In this document: in pieces, positions 52,392 through 59,957 of the stretch
How the letters are laid out: every line of letters starts with the position of its first letter
How positions within the stretch are numbered: position 1 is the first letter of the stretch
Source of the DNA: CAJBLF01 sp964495905
Lineage (GTDB): Bacteria > Patescibacteriota > Gracilibacteria > Absconditabacterales > Absconditicoccaceae
Direction: 5' to 3'
NCBI GenBank assembly: GCA_964495905.1
Contig: CAZBWN010000078.1
Coordinates: 11,436-75,435, forward strand
DNA length: 64,000 nucleotides
Translations under genes and position numbers: made by a program
Notes under the pieces: generated by a model
Seen by the model: the letters and a program-made list of their open reading frames with translations, nothing else
Told to the model about the DNA's origin: nothing
The model's database searches: none

Positions 52392-53171
52392 ATGGAAGAA
52401 AAATTCTTGTTGAATAAAATTTGATCAAACCCTAATAGACTTTGAGTCTTAATATGTACTCATGGAGATGAAACATTATGATTTAATGTTATGAAGATGA
52501 TAGAAAATGTTGTAGATGATCTTACTTTTGTCTTGATGAATAAAAGGGCTTTTGATATATGAAAAAGATATGTTGAATATGATTTGAATAGGTGTTTCTT
52601 GTGAAATATATTGGAAAAATGACTTGATTCTTATGAATACAAATTATCACAAGAACTTCATGAAATACTAACTTGATTTGATAATATCATTGATATACAT
52701 TCGACAAATTTTGATATAGATCCATATTTTATTATAGATACACTCGAAAAAAAGGAATCAATATTGATTAAATCCGCATCTAATGAATTAATCAAAAATT
52801 CCTATCTAATACCTCTTTCAAAATGAACCGTAATCTGACCTTATTTGAATGCGATAGCAATAGAGTCTTGACCTAATAATGATAAGAAGAAAATACATCA
52901 AGTTGCAAACATAGTCAAAAATATATCAAATAATATTTGATTTAATCATAACAATGAAAAGGAATTGAATGTTTTTTGATGAGAGTTGACAAAGAAAGAT
53001 GTCTTTAGATTAAGAGAAGATATTAAAGATTTTGATCTAATAGCTAAATGAGCAATTTTATGATATAATGAGGAATGAAAAATTGTGATAGCTAATGAAG
53101 ATATGAAATTGTTTTGGATAAATAATAAATTTGAAGATCCGAATGTTCTTGCAATAAAATTAAAAATTTAA
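52392..53171 (+). CDS. M14-family HGDE hydrolase (succinylglutamate desuccinylase/aspartoacylase-like)
   Basis: A 259-residue protein with the zinc motif LGVLICTHGDETLGFNVM (H-G-D-E), the DLNRCF motif near residue 63, IIDIHSTNFD (third zinc His) and IAIESGPNNDK. These are the ordered motifs of the AstE/AspA branch of the M14 carboxypeptidases, which cleave amide bonds next to a carboxylate. In a peptide pathway it could trim a terminal acidic residue or an acyl cap. Last gene of the operon; a hairpin terminator follows at 53178. Confidence 0.82.
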
Positions 53172-53177
53172 TAAAAA

Positions 53178-53203
53178 ATCACGACCAAAATCGTGATAAA
53201 TAT
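53178..53203 (+). terminator. Terminator at the end of the peptide cluster
   Basis: ATCACGA-CCAAAA-TCGTGAT is an inverted repeat directly after the M14 gene. The downstream T run is weak. Confidence 0.6.
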
Positions 53204-53223
53204 TACTTATTAACTTAGTTATC

Positions 53224-53385
53224 TTAATTTTTTGGACCAAACATCCATTTTCGTCTATTCATTGGAGGTATTCTTTTGTCATGTACTAAGATATTAGTAA
53301 GATAAATACTGTTTCCTTTATATCTAATTATATTGTATTTATGATTTTTTGCAAATTTTGTCTTAGATATTAATCTTTTTGTCAT
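53224..53385 (-). CDS. Small basic protein
   Basis: Not recognised. A 53-residue protein (MTKRLISKTKFAKNHKYNII, then RIPPMNRRKWMFGPKN) with a strongly basic charge, suggesting nucleic-acid or ribosome binding. The sequence AAGGGG lies just before the ATG, a possible Shine-Dalgarno site. No TGA. It is on the opposite strand from both the peptide cluster and the tRNA array. Confidence 0.5.
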   Translation of the reverse strand: MTKRLISKTKFAKNHKYNIIRYKGNSIYLTNILVHDKRIPPMNRRKWMFGPKN

Positions 53386-53507
53386 ACCCCTTAATTAGTG
53401 TACGAAAATGTCTGAATTTCGGCTTGAATTCTATATATAAATGTATATATACAACACACCCCTGTTTATACAGGTTATTTTTTTGTCTTTATACTGTTGA
53501 AATATAT

Positions 53508-53578
53508 TGGGGAATCGTCTAACGGTAGGACAGCGGACTTTGACTCCGTCAGTCTAGGTTCGAATCCTAGTTCCCCAA
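53508..53578 (+). tRNA. tRNA-Gln (UUG)
   Basis: The acceptor TGGGGAA pairs with TTCCCCA. The anticodon loop CTTTGAC gives TTG. The T-arm is CTAGGTTCGAATCCTAG. Confidence 0.92.
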
Positions 53579-53617
53579 GACTGATTAACTTCATGGCCCA
53601 ATATAATGAAAGGACAT

Positions 53618-53692
53618 TGCGGGATAGAGAAACGGTATCTCGTTGGGCTCATAACCCGAAGACAGGTGGTTCGACTCCATCTCCCGCAACCA
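53618..53692 (+). tRNA. Initiator tRNA-fMet (CAU)
   Basis: The anticodon stem-loop TTGGGCTCATAACCCGA has the three consecutive G-C pairs typical of initiators. Position 1 is T opposite A72 in place of the usual C-A mismatch. CCA is encoded. Confidence 0.9.
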
Positions 53693-53725
53693 AAAGAATA
53701 TGTAAATTTGATATACTAGTACTGA

Positions 53726-53798
53726 TCGGGAGTAGCTTAGCTGGTAGAGCGTCTGACTCTGAATCAGGAGGTCCTAGGTTCGAATCCTAGCTCCCGAG
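53726..53798 (+). tRNA. tRNA-Gln (CUG)
   Basis: The acceptor TCGGGAG pairs with CTCCCGA. The anticodon loop CTCTGAA gives CTG. With the UUG isoacceptor 150 bases upstream, both Gln codons are read. Confidence 0.9.
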
Positions 53799-53809
53799 AA
53801 TGCATCCGT

Positions 53810-53870
53810 GCCGGGGTGATAAATTGAAGAATAGACATGTCCGCCTAGGCGGATGCCATAAACAGTTAGT
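53810..53870 (+). pseudogene. Decayed tRNA-Leu copy A, anticodon arm replaced by a palindrome
   Basis: The 5' part GCCGGGGTGAT...TAGACATG matches the functional tRNA-Leu at 53898. Where the anticodon arm should be, the palindrome TCCGCCTAGGCGGA (53840-53853) is found, followed by TGCCAT as in the real tRNA. The 3' half is lost. Confidence 0.75.
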
Positions 53871-53897
53871 GAAAAAATTTAATAAAATTGTGTTCAT

Positions 53898-53978
53898 GCC
53901 GGGGTGATGGAATGGTAGACATGCTTGGCTTAGAACCAAGTGCCATACGGTGTGCAGGTTCGAGTCCTGTCCCCGGTA
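53898..53978 (+). tRNA. tRNA-Leu (UAG)
   Basis: The acceptor GCCGGGG pairs with CCCCGGT. The anticodon loop CTTAGAA gives TAG. Class II variable arm. It is flanked on both sides by decayed copies. Confidence 0.92.
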
Positions 53979-53989
53979 GTTGATTGTAG

Positions 53990-54058
53990 ATTGAATGATA
54001 GACATGTCCGCCTAGGCGGATGCCACACGGTGTTCAGAATAACTCCCTGTCCCCGGTA
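53990..54058 (+). pseudogene. Decayed tRNA-Leu copy B, anticodon arm replaced by a palindrome
   Basis: ATGATAGACATG, the palindrome TCCGCCTAGGCGGA (54007-54020), TGCCACACGGTGTTCAG and a broken T-arm lead to CCCTGTCCCCGGTA. The 5' acceptor strand is missing but the 3' strand is present. The palindrome occupies the same place as in copy A. Confidence 0.75.
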
Positions 54059-54143
54059 AATACATTCTTTGTACTAAAGTATCATTTTATGTTGAAAATG
54101 ATATCTAGATTCTTATAGGTTAGTACATTGAAAAAACAGACAT

Positions 54144-54216
<73 letters not shown>

Positions 54217-54254
54217 TTTAGATATTATGCTTTATACTTTATACACACATTAGT

Positions 54255-54518
54255 ATGCCAATTACAAAATCAGCAAAGAAAGCAGCGAAAAGATCTCTTG
54301 TATTCCAGAAAAGGAATAACGAATTTAAGCTTAGAATGAAAATGGCTATCAAAAAGTTTTTGAAAAGCATAGATAAAGCTGAAAAACTTGGACAAGAAGA
54401 CCTTAACAAGGTGTACAAATTCATAGATAAATGTACAAAGGTAGGTGTTATCAAAAAAAATACTGCAGCTAGAAAGAAGTCTAGAGTTGCAAAAGCATTT
54501 GCAAAACAAGCAAAATAA
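54255..54518 (+). CDS. rpsT: 30S ribosomal protein S20
   Basis: Binds 16S rRNA during 30S assembly. The 87-residue protein begins MPITKSAKKAAKRSLVFQKR, the diagnostic S20 start, and continues as a basic helix bundle (KLRMKMAIKKFLKSI) ending NTAARKKSRVAKAFAKQ. It contains only two glycines, neither of them TGA, so its UGA-free state is not informative. It lies inside the tRNA array between tRNA-Asn and tRNA-Thr. Confidence 0.95.
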   Translation: MPITKSAKKAAKRSLVFQKRNNEFKLRMKMAIKKFLKSIDKAEKLGQEDLNKVYKFIDKCTKVGVIKKNTAARKKSRVAKAFAKQAK

Positions 54519-54557
54519 TAATACATTGGTTCTGCCTTAATTGGCAGAGCACTATAT

Positions 54558-54633
54558 GCCGACTTAGCTCATTCGGTAGAGCAACCGCCTTGTAAGCGGT
54601 AGGTGATCGGTTCGAATCCGATAGTCGGCTCCA
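54558..54633 (+). tRNA. tRNA-Thr (UGU)
   Basis: The acceptor GCCGACT pairs with AGTCGGC. The anticodon loop CTTGTAA gives TGT. CCA is encoded. A tRNA-like D-arm fragment (GGTTCTGCCTTAATTGGCAG) lies just upstream at 54529-54550. Confidence 0.92.
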
Positions 54634-54639
54634 TAAAAA

Positions 54640-54735
54640 AATAATGAATAGTGAATAGTGAAAAATGAATAATGAAGGAAAAAATATATAAAAAAAATCC
54701 GACATTATTAATTATTCATTGTTAATTATTAATTG
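54640..54735. repeat. Inverted pair of 7-nt repeats (AATGAAT type)
   Basis: Left arm AATGAATAGTGAATAGTGAA, right arm ATTATTAATTATTCATTGTT. They are roughly reverse complements and sit between tRNA-Thr and tRNA-Asp. Confidence 0.6.
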
Positions 54736-54740
54736 GTTAT

Positions 54741-54817
54741 GGAGTGGTAGTTCAGCTGGTTAGAACGCCTGCCTGTCACGCAGGAGGTCGAGGGTTCGAG
54801 TCCCTTCCATTCCGCCA
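54741..54817 (+). tRNA. tRNA-Asp (GUC)
   Basis: The acceptor GGAGTGG pairs with CCATTCC (one G-U). The anticodon loop CTGTCAC gives GTC. CCA is encoded. Confidence 0.92.
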
Positions 54818-54847
54818 TTAAATTGAATGCAATACGATTGATATACT

Positions 54848-54872
54848 GGTCTCATCAGTAATGGTTAGGGCA
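54848..54872 (+). pseudogene. Truncated tRNA-Glu 5' fragment
   Basis: GGTCTCATCAGTAATGGTTAGG copies the acceptor/D-arm of the tRNA-Glu 52 bases downstream. The 19 bases before each (CAATACGATTGATATACTG) are also identical, so a partial tandem duplication has decayed. Confidence 0.7.
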
Positions 54873-54899
54873 TTATAAACACAATACGATTGATATACT

Positions 54900-54971
54900 G
54901 GTCTCATCGTCTAACGGTTAGGACAGGGGACTTTCAATCCTCCAATCGGGGTTCGATTCCCCGTGGGACCG
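54900..54971 (+). tRNA. tRNA-Glu (UUC)
   Basis: The acceptor GGTCTCA pairs with TGGGACC. The anticodon loop CTTTCAA gives TTC. T-arm CGGGGTTCGATTCCCCG. Confidence 0.92.
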
Positions 54972-55002
54972 ATTAAAAACAATTACAAGCCAAAAATGTT
55001 AT

Positions 55003-55079
55003 GGGTGATTAGCTCAGTTGGCTAGAGCATCTGCCTTACAAGCAGGGGGTCATAGGTTCGAGTCCTATATCACCCACCA
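55003..55079 (+). tRNA. tRNA-Val (UAC)
   Basis: The acceptor GGGTGAT pairs with ATCACCC. The anticodon loop CTTACAA gives TAC. CCA is encoded. Confidence 0.93.
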
Positions 55080-55105
55080 TTAATTAAACGTATAATGTTG
55101 ATCAT

Positions 55106-55182
55106 GGGTCTATAGCTCAGTTGGTCAGAGCAAGCGGCTCATAACCGCTGGGTCGCTGGTTCGAGCCCAGCTAGGCCCACCA
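55106..55182 (+). tRNA. tRNA with CAU anticodon, probably tRNA-Ile2 (lysidine)
   Basis: The acceptor GGGTCTA pairs with TAGGCCC (one T-G). The anticodon loop CTCATAA gives CAT. The anticodon-arm/variable/T-arm string GCGGCTCATAACCGCTGGGTCGC resembles bacterial Ile-CAU tRNAs. Met elongator is the alternative. CCA is encoded. Confidence 0.75.
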
Positions 55183-55211
55183 CTACTACTTCTTAATCTT
55201 ATTATTGCCCT

Positions 55212-55288
55212 GCGGGTGTAACTCAATTGGCTAGAGTGCCTGCCTTCCAAGCAGACTGTTGCGAGTTCGAGTCTCGTCACCCGCTCCA
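55212..55288 (+). tRNA. tRNA-Gly (UCC)
   Basis: The acceptor GCGGGTG pairs with CACCCGC. The anticodon loop CTTCCAA gives TCC, for GGA/GGG. This is not the UCA-anticodon tRNA needed for UGA, which is not in this window. CCA is encoded. Confidence 0.93.
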
Positions 55289-55322
55289 TTAAGGAGTAAA
55301 AAAAGTATCAAAGATACAAAAG

Positions 55323-55351
55323 AAAGAGCGCTATGCTCTTTTTTTTAATAA
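55323..55351 (+). terminator. Terminator at the end of the tRNA array
   Basis: AAAGAGC-GCTAT-GCTCTTT is followed by a long T run. Confidence 0.8.
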
Positions 55352-55421
55352 TTTCAAATCACTTGATTTACCTGACTCATTTCGTTAGAATTGTTTTTTT
55401 AACTTATGTAATCAAATAATC

Positions 55422-55649
55422 ATGGAAGAGATGAAAGTAGTGGATAGTAACTGAAATGAATTAGTGGCTGGTGATTCAATCACGGTCATCCAAAACTTAA
55501 AACCAAAGTGAGCTAAGGATATCAAAAAGGGTACGGCTGTCAAAAATATCCGTCTTGTTGCTGGTGATCCTGAACTTATAGAAGGACGTGTAGAGGGTGT
55601 GGTTATGTACCTTAAGACGTGTTTTGTAAAAAAATTAACGAAAAAATAA
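55422..55649 (+). CDS. PhnA-domain protein (C-terminal domain only)
   Basis: The 75-residue protein matches the C-terminal KOW/SH3-like domain of PhnA/YjdM: VVDSNGNELVAGDSITVIQN, LKPKGAKDIKKGTAVKNIRL and a last part MYLKTCFVKKL. The N-terminal zinc ribbon of full-length PhnA (about 110 residues) is missing. Despite the historic name this family is not proven to act in phosphonate use. Two glycines are TGA. Follows the tRNA array and ends before a palindromic terminator. Confidence 0.85.
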
Positions 55650-55667
55650 TATATGCTTCTGATTATA

Positions 55668-55700
55668 AAAAAACTGTTCACCTAGGCGAACAGTTTTTTT
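55668..55700 (+). terminator. Palindromic terminator (variant)
   Basis: AAACTGTTCACC-TA-GGCGAACAGTTT is followed by T10. A variant of the GTCCGCCTAGGCGGAC palindrome with the outer pairs changed. Confidence 0.8.
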
Positions 55701-55709
55701 TTTATTATT

Positions 55710-57620
55710 TTATTGAGTAAGTGTTTCTCCGAATGTAATCGTTTCTGGAGTTGGATTGTTGATGTTTGGATTTGGTCCGGTCCTGAATGGAAAGTCTTCT
55801 GGAATATAATATCCTTTGATCTGACTCAAACACTTCAATACATTCGTTTGCCAGTTGATTGGGCTTGATGCATAGATGTTTCCATCTTTGTTTCCATATC
55901 TAGAAAGTTGATTGATGGTATGATATGCTCATAGATAAGCATTATTTAATGTCACAGGAATGGCTCTCGCTCATCCATAAGCTGACGTAAAGGGAACCCT
56001 ATCTCATCTATCGTTGTTTCCTACGTTACCGATATTTGCATTTGTGCTGAGGTATCTACCAAGAGTACTCTCTGCGAATGCGATACATATCACCATATCT
56101 TTATCAATATTGGTATCTTTTACTGCATCTTCTCGGAAAGCTACTTGTTTGTATACTCCTACACCGTATTTAATGAGAAATTGATTCTCTCTTTTCGCTA
56201 GAGTAGTTCCTGTCATCAATTCAAGATTTGTGATGTCGATAGGTCTTGCATATTTATCTCTGAGATATTTGATCTGATATCCATCAGGCAAAGCTTCTTT
56301 GTCTTTTACGATACTTGCATCCAATATCTCAAATGGATCCATCGCGATACCATCTTTGAAAATCTCGAAAGTAAGATTTGCTCCTTTGGAGATGAATCCT
56401 GCACCTCTTGTTCCAGGTTCTCATCAGCTATATCATATAATCTGTCCTCTTCTTACTGTATCACCTGGTTTGATGACCGTTTTCTTGAGGTATTGATAGA
56501 TTGTTACGTATCCATCTGTATGCACTATCATCGCTCGATTGATTCCTATTTCATCATTGTCTGCAACAAAATATACGATACCATCACGAGCTGCGTATAC
56601 GGGAGTTCATTGTCCTGCTTTGATTTGTATCCCTACATGAGGCACTCCATATTCTGTTTGGAAATTTATATCGCCGAAATAGGTTTGGATCTGTTCGATA
56701 GGGTAGAGTGGCCATGCGAGTGGATACGCTTCGTTATCATTTTCTAATTCATTGAGCGCTGTTATCTTTCTTTCCATATCGAAATCCACTTTATATACTC
56801 ATTTTTTGATGTCTTTCACTAATTCTACTGTTCTATCATATACACCTTTTGTACTTTCAAAGAAGTTGTTGATAGTCAATTGTCTTTGTCTTGTATCGTT
56901 TTGGTAGAGTTTCATGAATTGAAGGAGATAATTTTTTTTCTGTTGTAATTTTTCAATTTCAGTTTGATATTGTTCTATGGTATCTTTAGTTCTTGTTTTG
57001 AGATCGTTAAGTTTTTTGATGGTCTCAAGTTGTGTCTCCTCGTTTTGTTGAAAGTTGTTCATGAGATCATTGAGCTGAAGTATCATTGATTGGACCAACG
57101 AATCATTTGCGAGTGTAAGCGGGATGTTATCTGAATTTATCATTAATTTAAGATCATCGATAGTATTAGTGTTTTCATTGTAGAGTTTGTTATCCAGTTT
57201 GTAGATAAAATTAGAGAAGTCTTCTATATATTGCTTTGTGTCTACCATACCTGATCTTGATGCTTGGATATCCTTATAGGTAAGCAGCATAAGTTTTTTG
57301 TAGGTGGTGATTTTTTTGAGTTGTTCTCCGATAGTATCTGTTGTCTGATTTATAGTCTGGATCACATTTACGATCTCTTTTCTTGTCGCCCTATATTTAT
57401 CAGAGATGGCATTGTCAGTCCCTCTTTCTTTTTCATCGAGACTATACAATTGGCTCACGACTTCATCAAGATTACTTTTGAGATCTTGCATATTGCTTGT
57501 AGCGCTTTGTACATCAAAATCAGCTACTTCAGCAGCGGTAGTATTGAGCGATTGTCCATGACATAGGTTCACTCCTCCCATGAGCAGAACGAGTATTGTA
57601 AGTCAAAGTTTCTTTTTCAT
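55710..57620 (-). CDS. EnvC-like protein: coiled coil, degenerate M23 domain, lysozyme-like end
   Basis: An exported cell-wall protein of 636 residues with a signal peptide (KKKLGLTILVLLMGGVNLC). Residues about 35-270 are coiled coil. The M23 domain (about 300-400) reads GVPHVGIQIKAGQGTPVYAA and HTDGYVTIYQYLKK. In active M23 enzymes these would be H-x-x-x-D and H-x-H; here the Asp is Gln and the second His is Tyr, as in EnvC/NlpD activators. Residues about 500-570 (MVICIAFAESTLGRYLS, NIGNVGNNDRG) look like a lysozyme-type transglycosylase fold with a candidate catalytic Glu. Probably acts in daughter-cell separation. Confidence 0.82.
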
Positions 57621-57766
57621 ATGTAATAGTAAGGAATATAAACTTATATCAAGTATATTCCAAAATTATCAAATAAACAAAAAAACGCGCTTTATACGCG
57701 TTATTATCCTTGACAAAATTGTTGAAATATATGAGTTATAAGCTGATATCACCTTTTGGTTATCAA

Positions 57767-58942
57767 TTATTCCTTTGTGAGGTCTGGGGCATCAAATTTT
57801 CTGATGAAAAACGGCATCAATAAGAGCACTATACCAAAGAAAAAGAAGCTTATCTTCATCCCTAATCTTTTGCTCAGGAAGTCTGCTGCAATCATGATCA
57901 GAAAAATGATGATACTTGTCGCAATACCGTATGCTACCGATCCATATTCTTTCCTATGATCGTCTCCGATATGGAAAAAATACCTTCATTCTAAGAGATT
58001 GACTGCGATTCCGAAGAAAACTCCCGTCAAAAATCAGAAAATATTTAAGGTGATGTAATACTCATATCTGTCTATGATGTGAGGAAAATAGATGGTGGTG
58101 AGTCAAAAAATAATGGTGAATATTATAGTCAGGTTCTTTCTGTTTCTTAAGAAAAATGCTGATATGAGATGTCCTAAAATAGCTCCTATAAATCCTATTA
58201 CGATGATCATAATTGAGCTTTTGGGTGTCCTTTGAAAGAGGTCAACTCCTAATTCTAACATTTTCTGTCAGATAGCGGTAGAAATTGCTCGTAAAACACC
58301 TATGGGTACGAGTAATCGAATGTATTTTTTTATGATTCCTATGACGTTGGGGAGCATCTGTCTTAGGGTCTGTCCAAATGGTTTCATTTGAAAATGTTTA
58401 TCATAATTCATCCCTAGCGTCAATACACTTGATAGTATCAACATTCATATGATGAATTGGAATCAATTGCCTCCTCGTTTTGCGAAGATTGCGAATCCCA
58501 AATAGCTTCATAGAAGTACTCCTGATAAGATAGCAATATTGATCATACCATTTATTTTTGCTTCTCCATGGTTTGATCTTTGGATTTCTGTACTGAGGAT
58601 GATGGATTTGATGATCAATCGTAGGCTATATGCAAAACCGATACCACTTACTAATAGGACAAATGCTCGGAAAGGGTAGTAGCCAATCATATTTCCTATG
58701 ATCAGACATGCTATCGCTAACAATCATGCAAAAATAGTGATGTTCTTTTTGCGGAATATATAGGTGAGCGATGATCCTATGAGATAGGCAACCATGCCTC
58801 ATAAACTGAGATATTCTGCTATTTTTTCCAGTGATATATGGGTGTCTTTGAGGTATGCTCGGAGAAAAAATTTGAGCATAGAGATAAATACGCTTCGCAG
58901 GAAGGTTATGATTACAAATATGATCAGGTCTTTATGCTTCAT
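57767..58942 (-). CDS. MFS transporter
   Basis: A 391-residue protein with about twelve hydrophobic helices. Loop phrases such as MVAYLIGSSLTYIFRKKN, FAKRGGNGFQFIIGMLILSS, LISAFFLRNRKNLTI and LLEGRYFFHIGDDHRKEYGS fit the Major Facilitator pattern of short basic loops. The gene runs into the HIT gene upstream with only 12 bases between, so they are one operon. Substrate not inferable. Confidence 0.75.
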
Positions 58943-58954
58943 ATCGGCTCTATC

Positions 58955-59404
58955 TTATAAAAATGTCTTTTTATATGCTTGGGCGGTTTTGGTATATGTC
59001 TTATCATCCAATCGATGACGATCATTTGCTTGTTTCTGTGTTTGAATGTGTACTCCTACATCTGGTAATACATGAAAGTGAAGATGGTTGATGGATTTAT
59101 TTATTATTTTATCTTTTACCAGTCCGTCTCTGAGTAATAAGCTTACATCCTTATATTTCTTATGAAGTTTTTTTGCTCGTATATCTACTAATTCATTCAT
59201 TTCAAGAAGTTCAGCATGGGTGAGTGTTGTCAAAAGATTTACATGTCTTTTAGGAACAATTAAGATATGATGCTTGGTATAAGGTGCGCGAGCTGGAATC
59301 ACCAAAAAATATTTCCCTTGTTGTAGTATATTTTCTGGCTTTTCATGGCAGAAAGCACAGATATGTATTTTTTCTAATTTTTTTACGATACTGATATATT
59401 TCAT
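58955..59404 (-). CDS. HIT-family nucleotide hydrolase
   Basis: Hydrolyses nucleoside phosphoramidates or dinucleotides. The 149-residue protein has a zinc-type N-terminus (KIHICAFCHEKPENILQQ), LVIPARAPYTKHHILIVPKR and the catalytic triad NHLHFHVLP (H-x-H-x-H). ATG 59404 is chosen; the ORF could start 39 bases earlier. All three glycines are GGN, which is not significant at this length. It precedes the MFS gene by 12 bases. Confidence 0.92.
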   Translation of the reverse strand: MKYISIVKKLEKIHICAFCHEKPENILQQGKYFLVIPARAPYTKHHILIVPKRHVNLLTTLTHAELLEMNELVDIRAKKLHKKYKDVSLLLRDGLVKDKIINKSINHLHFHVLPDVGVHIQTQKQANDRHRLDDKTYTKTAQAYKKTFL

Positions 59405-59513
59405 AGCTTTGTAGAGGTAAAAAAAACGCGTGTATACTATCATAAAAAATTATCTTCTGAATGCAAACTCAGATGGGGTTACTTTTTCTGTATATTTTTC
59501 CATATCTCATCTC

Positions 59514-59541
59514 TTGACCTTTCAATCAAAATATATATAAG
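59514..59541 (+). promoter_or_regulatory. Promoter of the 87-residue protein gene
   Basis: TTGACC at 59514 and TATAAG at 59536 are 16 bases apart. The leader reads AAAACAAAATCTAAAAAAAAC before the ATG at 59573. Confidence 0.55.
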
Positions 59542-59572
59542 AGATAAAACAAAATCTAAAAAAAACTCTACT

Positions 59573-59836
59573 ATGAAATTTTATGTTAAAGGAATGCGCT
59601 CCGAAAGCGTAAAGGAAGCAATATCGCTTGTAAATGAGTTTGCACAAAAAAAAGTTGAAGATGAAAGTTTATCTCTTGATGAACGATTATCTTGGAAACT
59701 GGTGTATGCTTTTCCTGTGATTGCTGCTGTTGCAGTTATTGCACAAACCAAAGAACAGTGTGAATTGATTGATACTGAATTGAAAAAAAATGGCTGTGGA
59801 TATGCAGGCAGTTATCAGCCTTGTGCATTACAGTAA
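59573..59836 (+). CDS. Small UGA-free protein
   Basis: Not recognised. The 87-residue protein begins MKFYVKGMRSESVKEAISLV, with a helical middle (VEDESLSLDERLSWKLVYAF) and a hydrophobic helix (FPVIAAVAVIAQTKEQCEL), then a Gly/Cys end (NGCGYAGSYQPCALQ). Its glycines are all GGN. It shares promoter spacing and the TCTAAAAAAA leader with seven other genes. Terminator at 59860. Confidence 0.6.
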   Translation: MKFYVKGMRSESVKEAISLVNEFAQKKVEDESLSLDERLSWKLVYAFPVIAAVAVIAQTKEQCELIDTELKKNGCGYAGSYQPCALQ

Positions 59837-59859
59837 TTCAATGCAATTACAATCTTATG

Positions 59860-59888
59860 ATCCGGGTGTTTATCTCCCGGGTTTTTTT
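59860..59888 (+). terminator. Terminator after the 87-residue protein gene
   Basis: CCGGGTG-TTTAT-CTCCCGG is followed by seven T residues. Two more small hairpins (CCCAC...GTGGG, CCCTTC...GAAGGG) follow at 59900-59935 before the convergent sbcC end. Confidence 0.8.
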
Positions 59889-59957
59889 AAAAAATCCCTT
59901 CCCACAAAATGTGGGACCTTCCCTTCATAGAAGGGACACAAAAAGGGAGACAAACTA

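Noticed and set aside
45404..53171. Possibility that this operon makes PQQ or mycofactocin itself
   Set aside because: No PqqB/PqqC or MftB/D/E/F-like proteins are seen, and the precursor lacks the conserved Glu-x-x-x-Tyr of PqqA and the Val-Tyr end of MftA.
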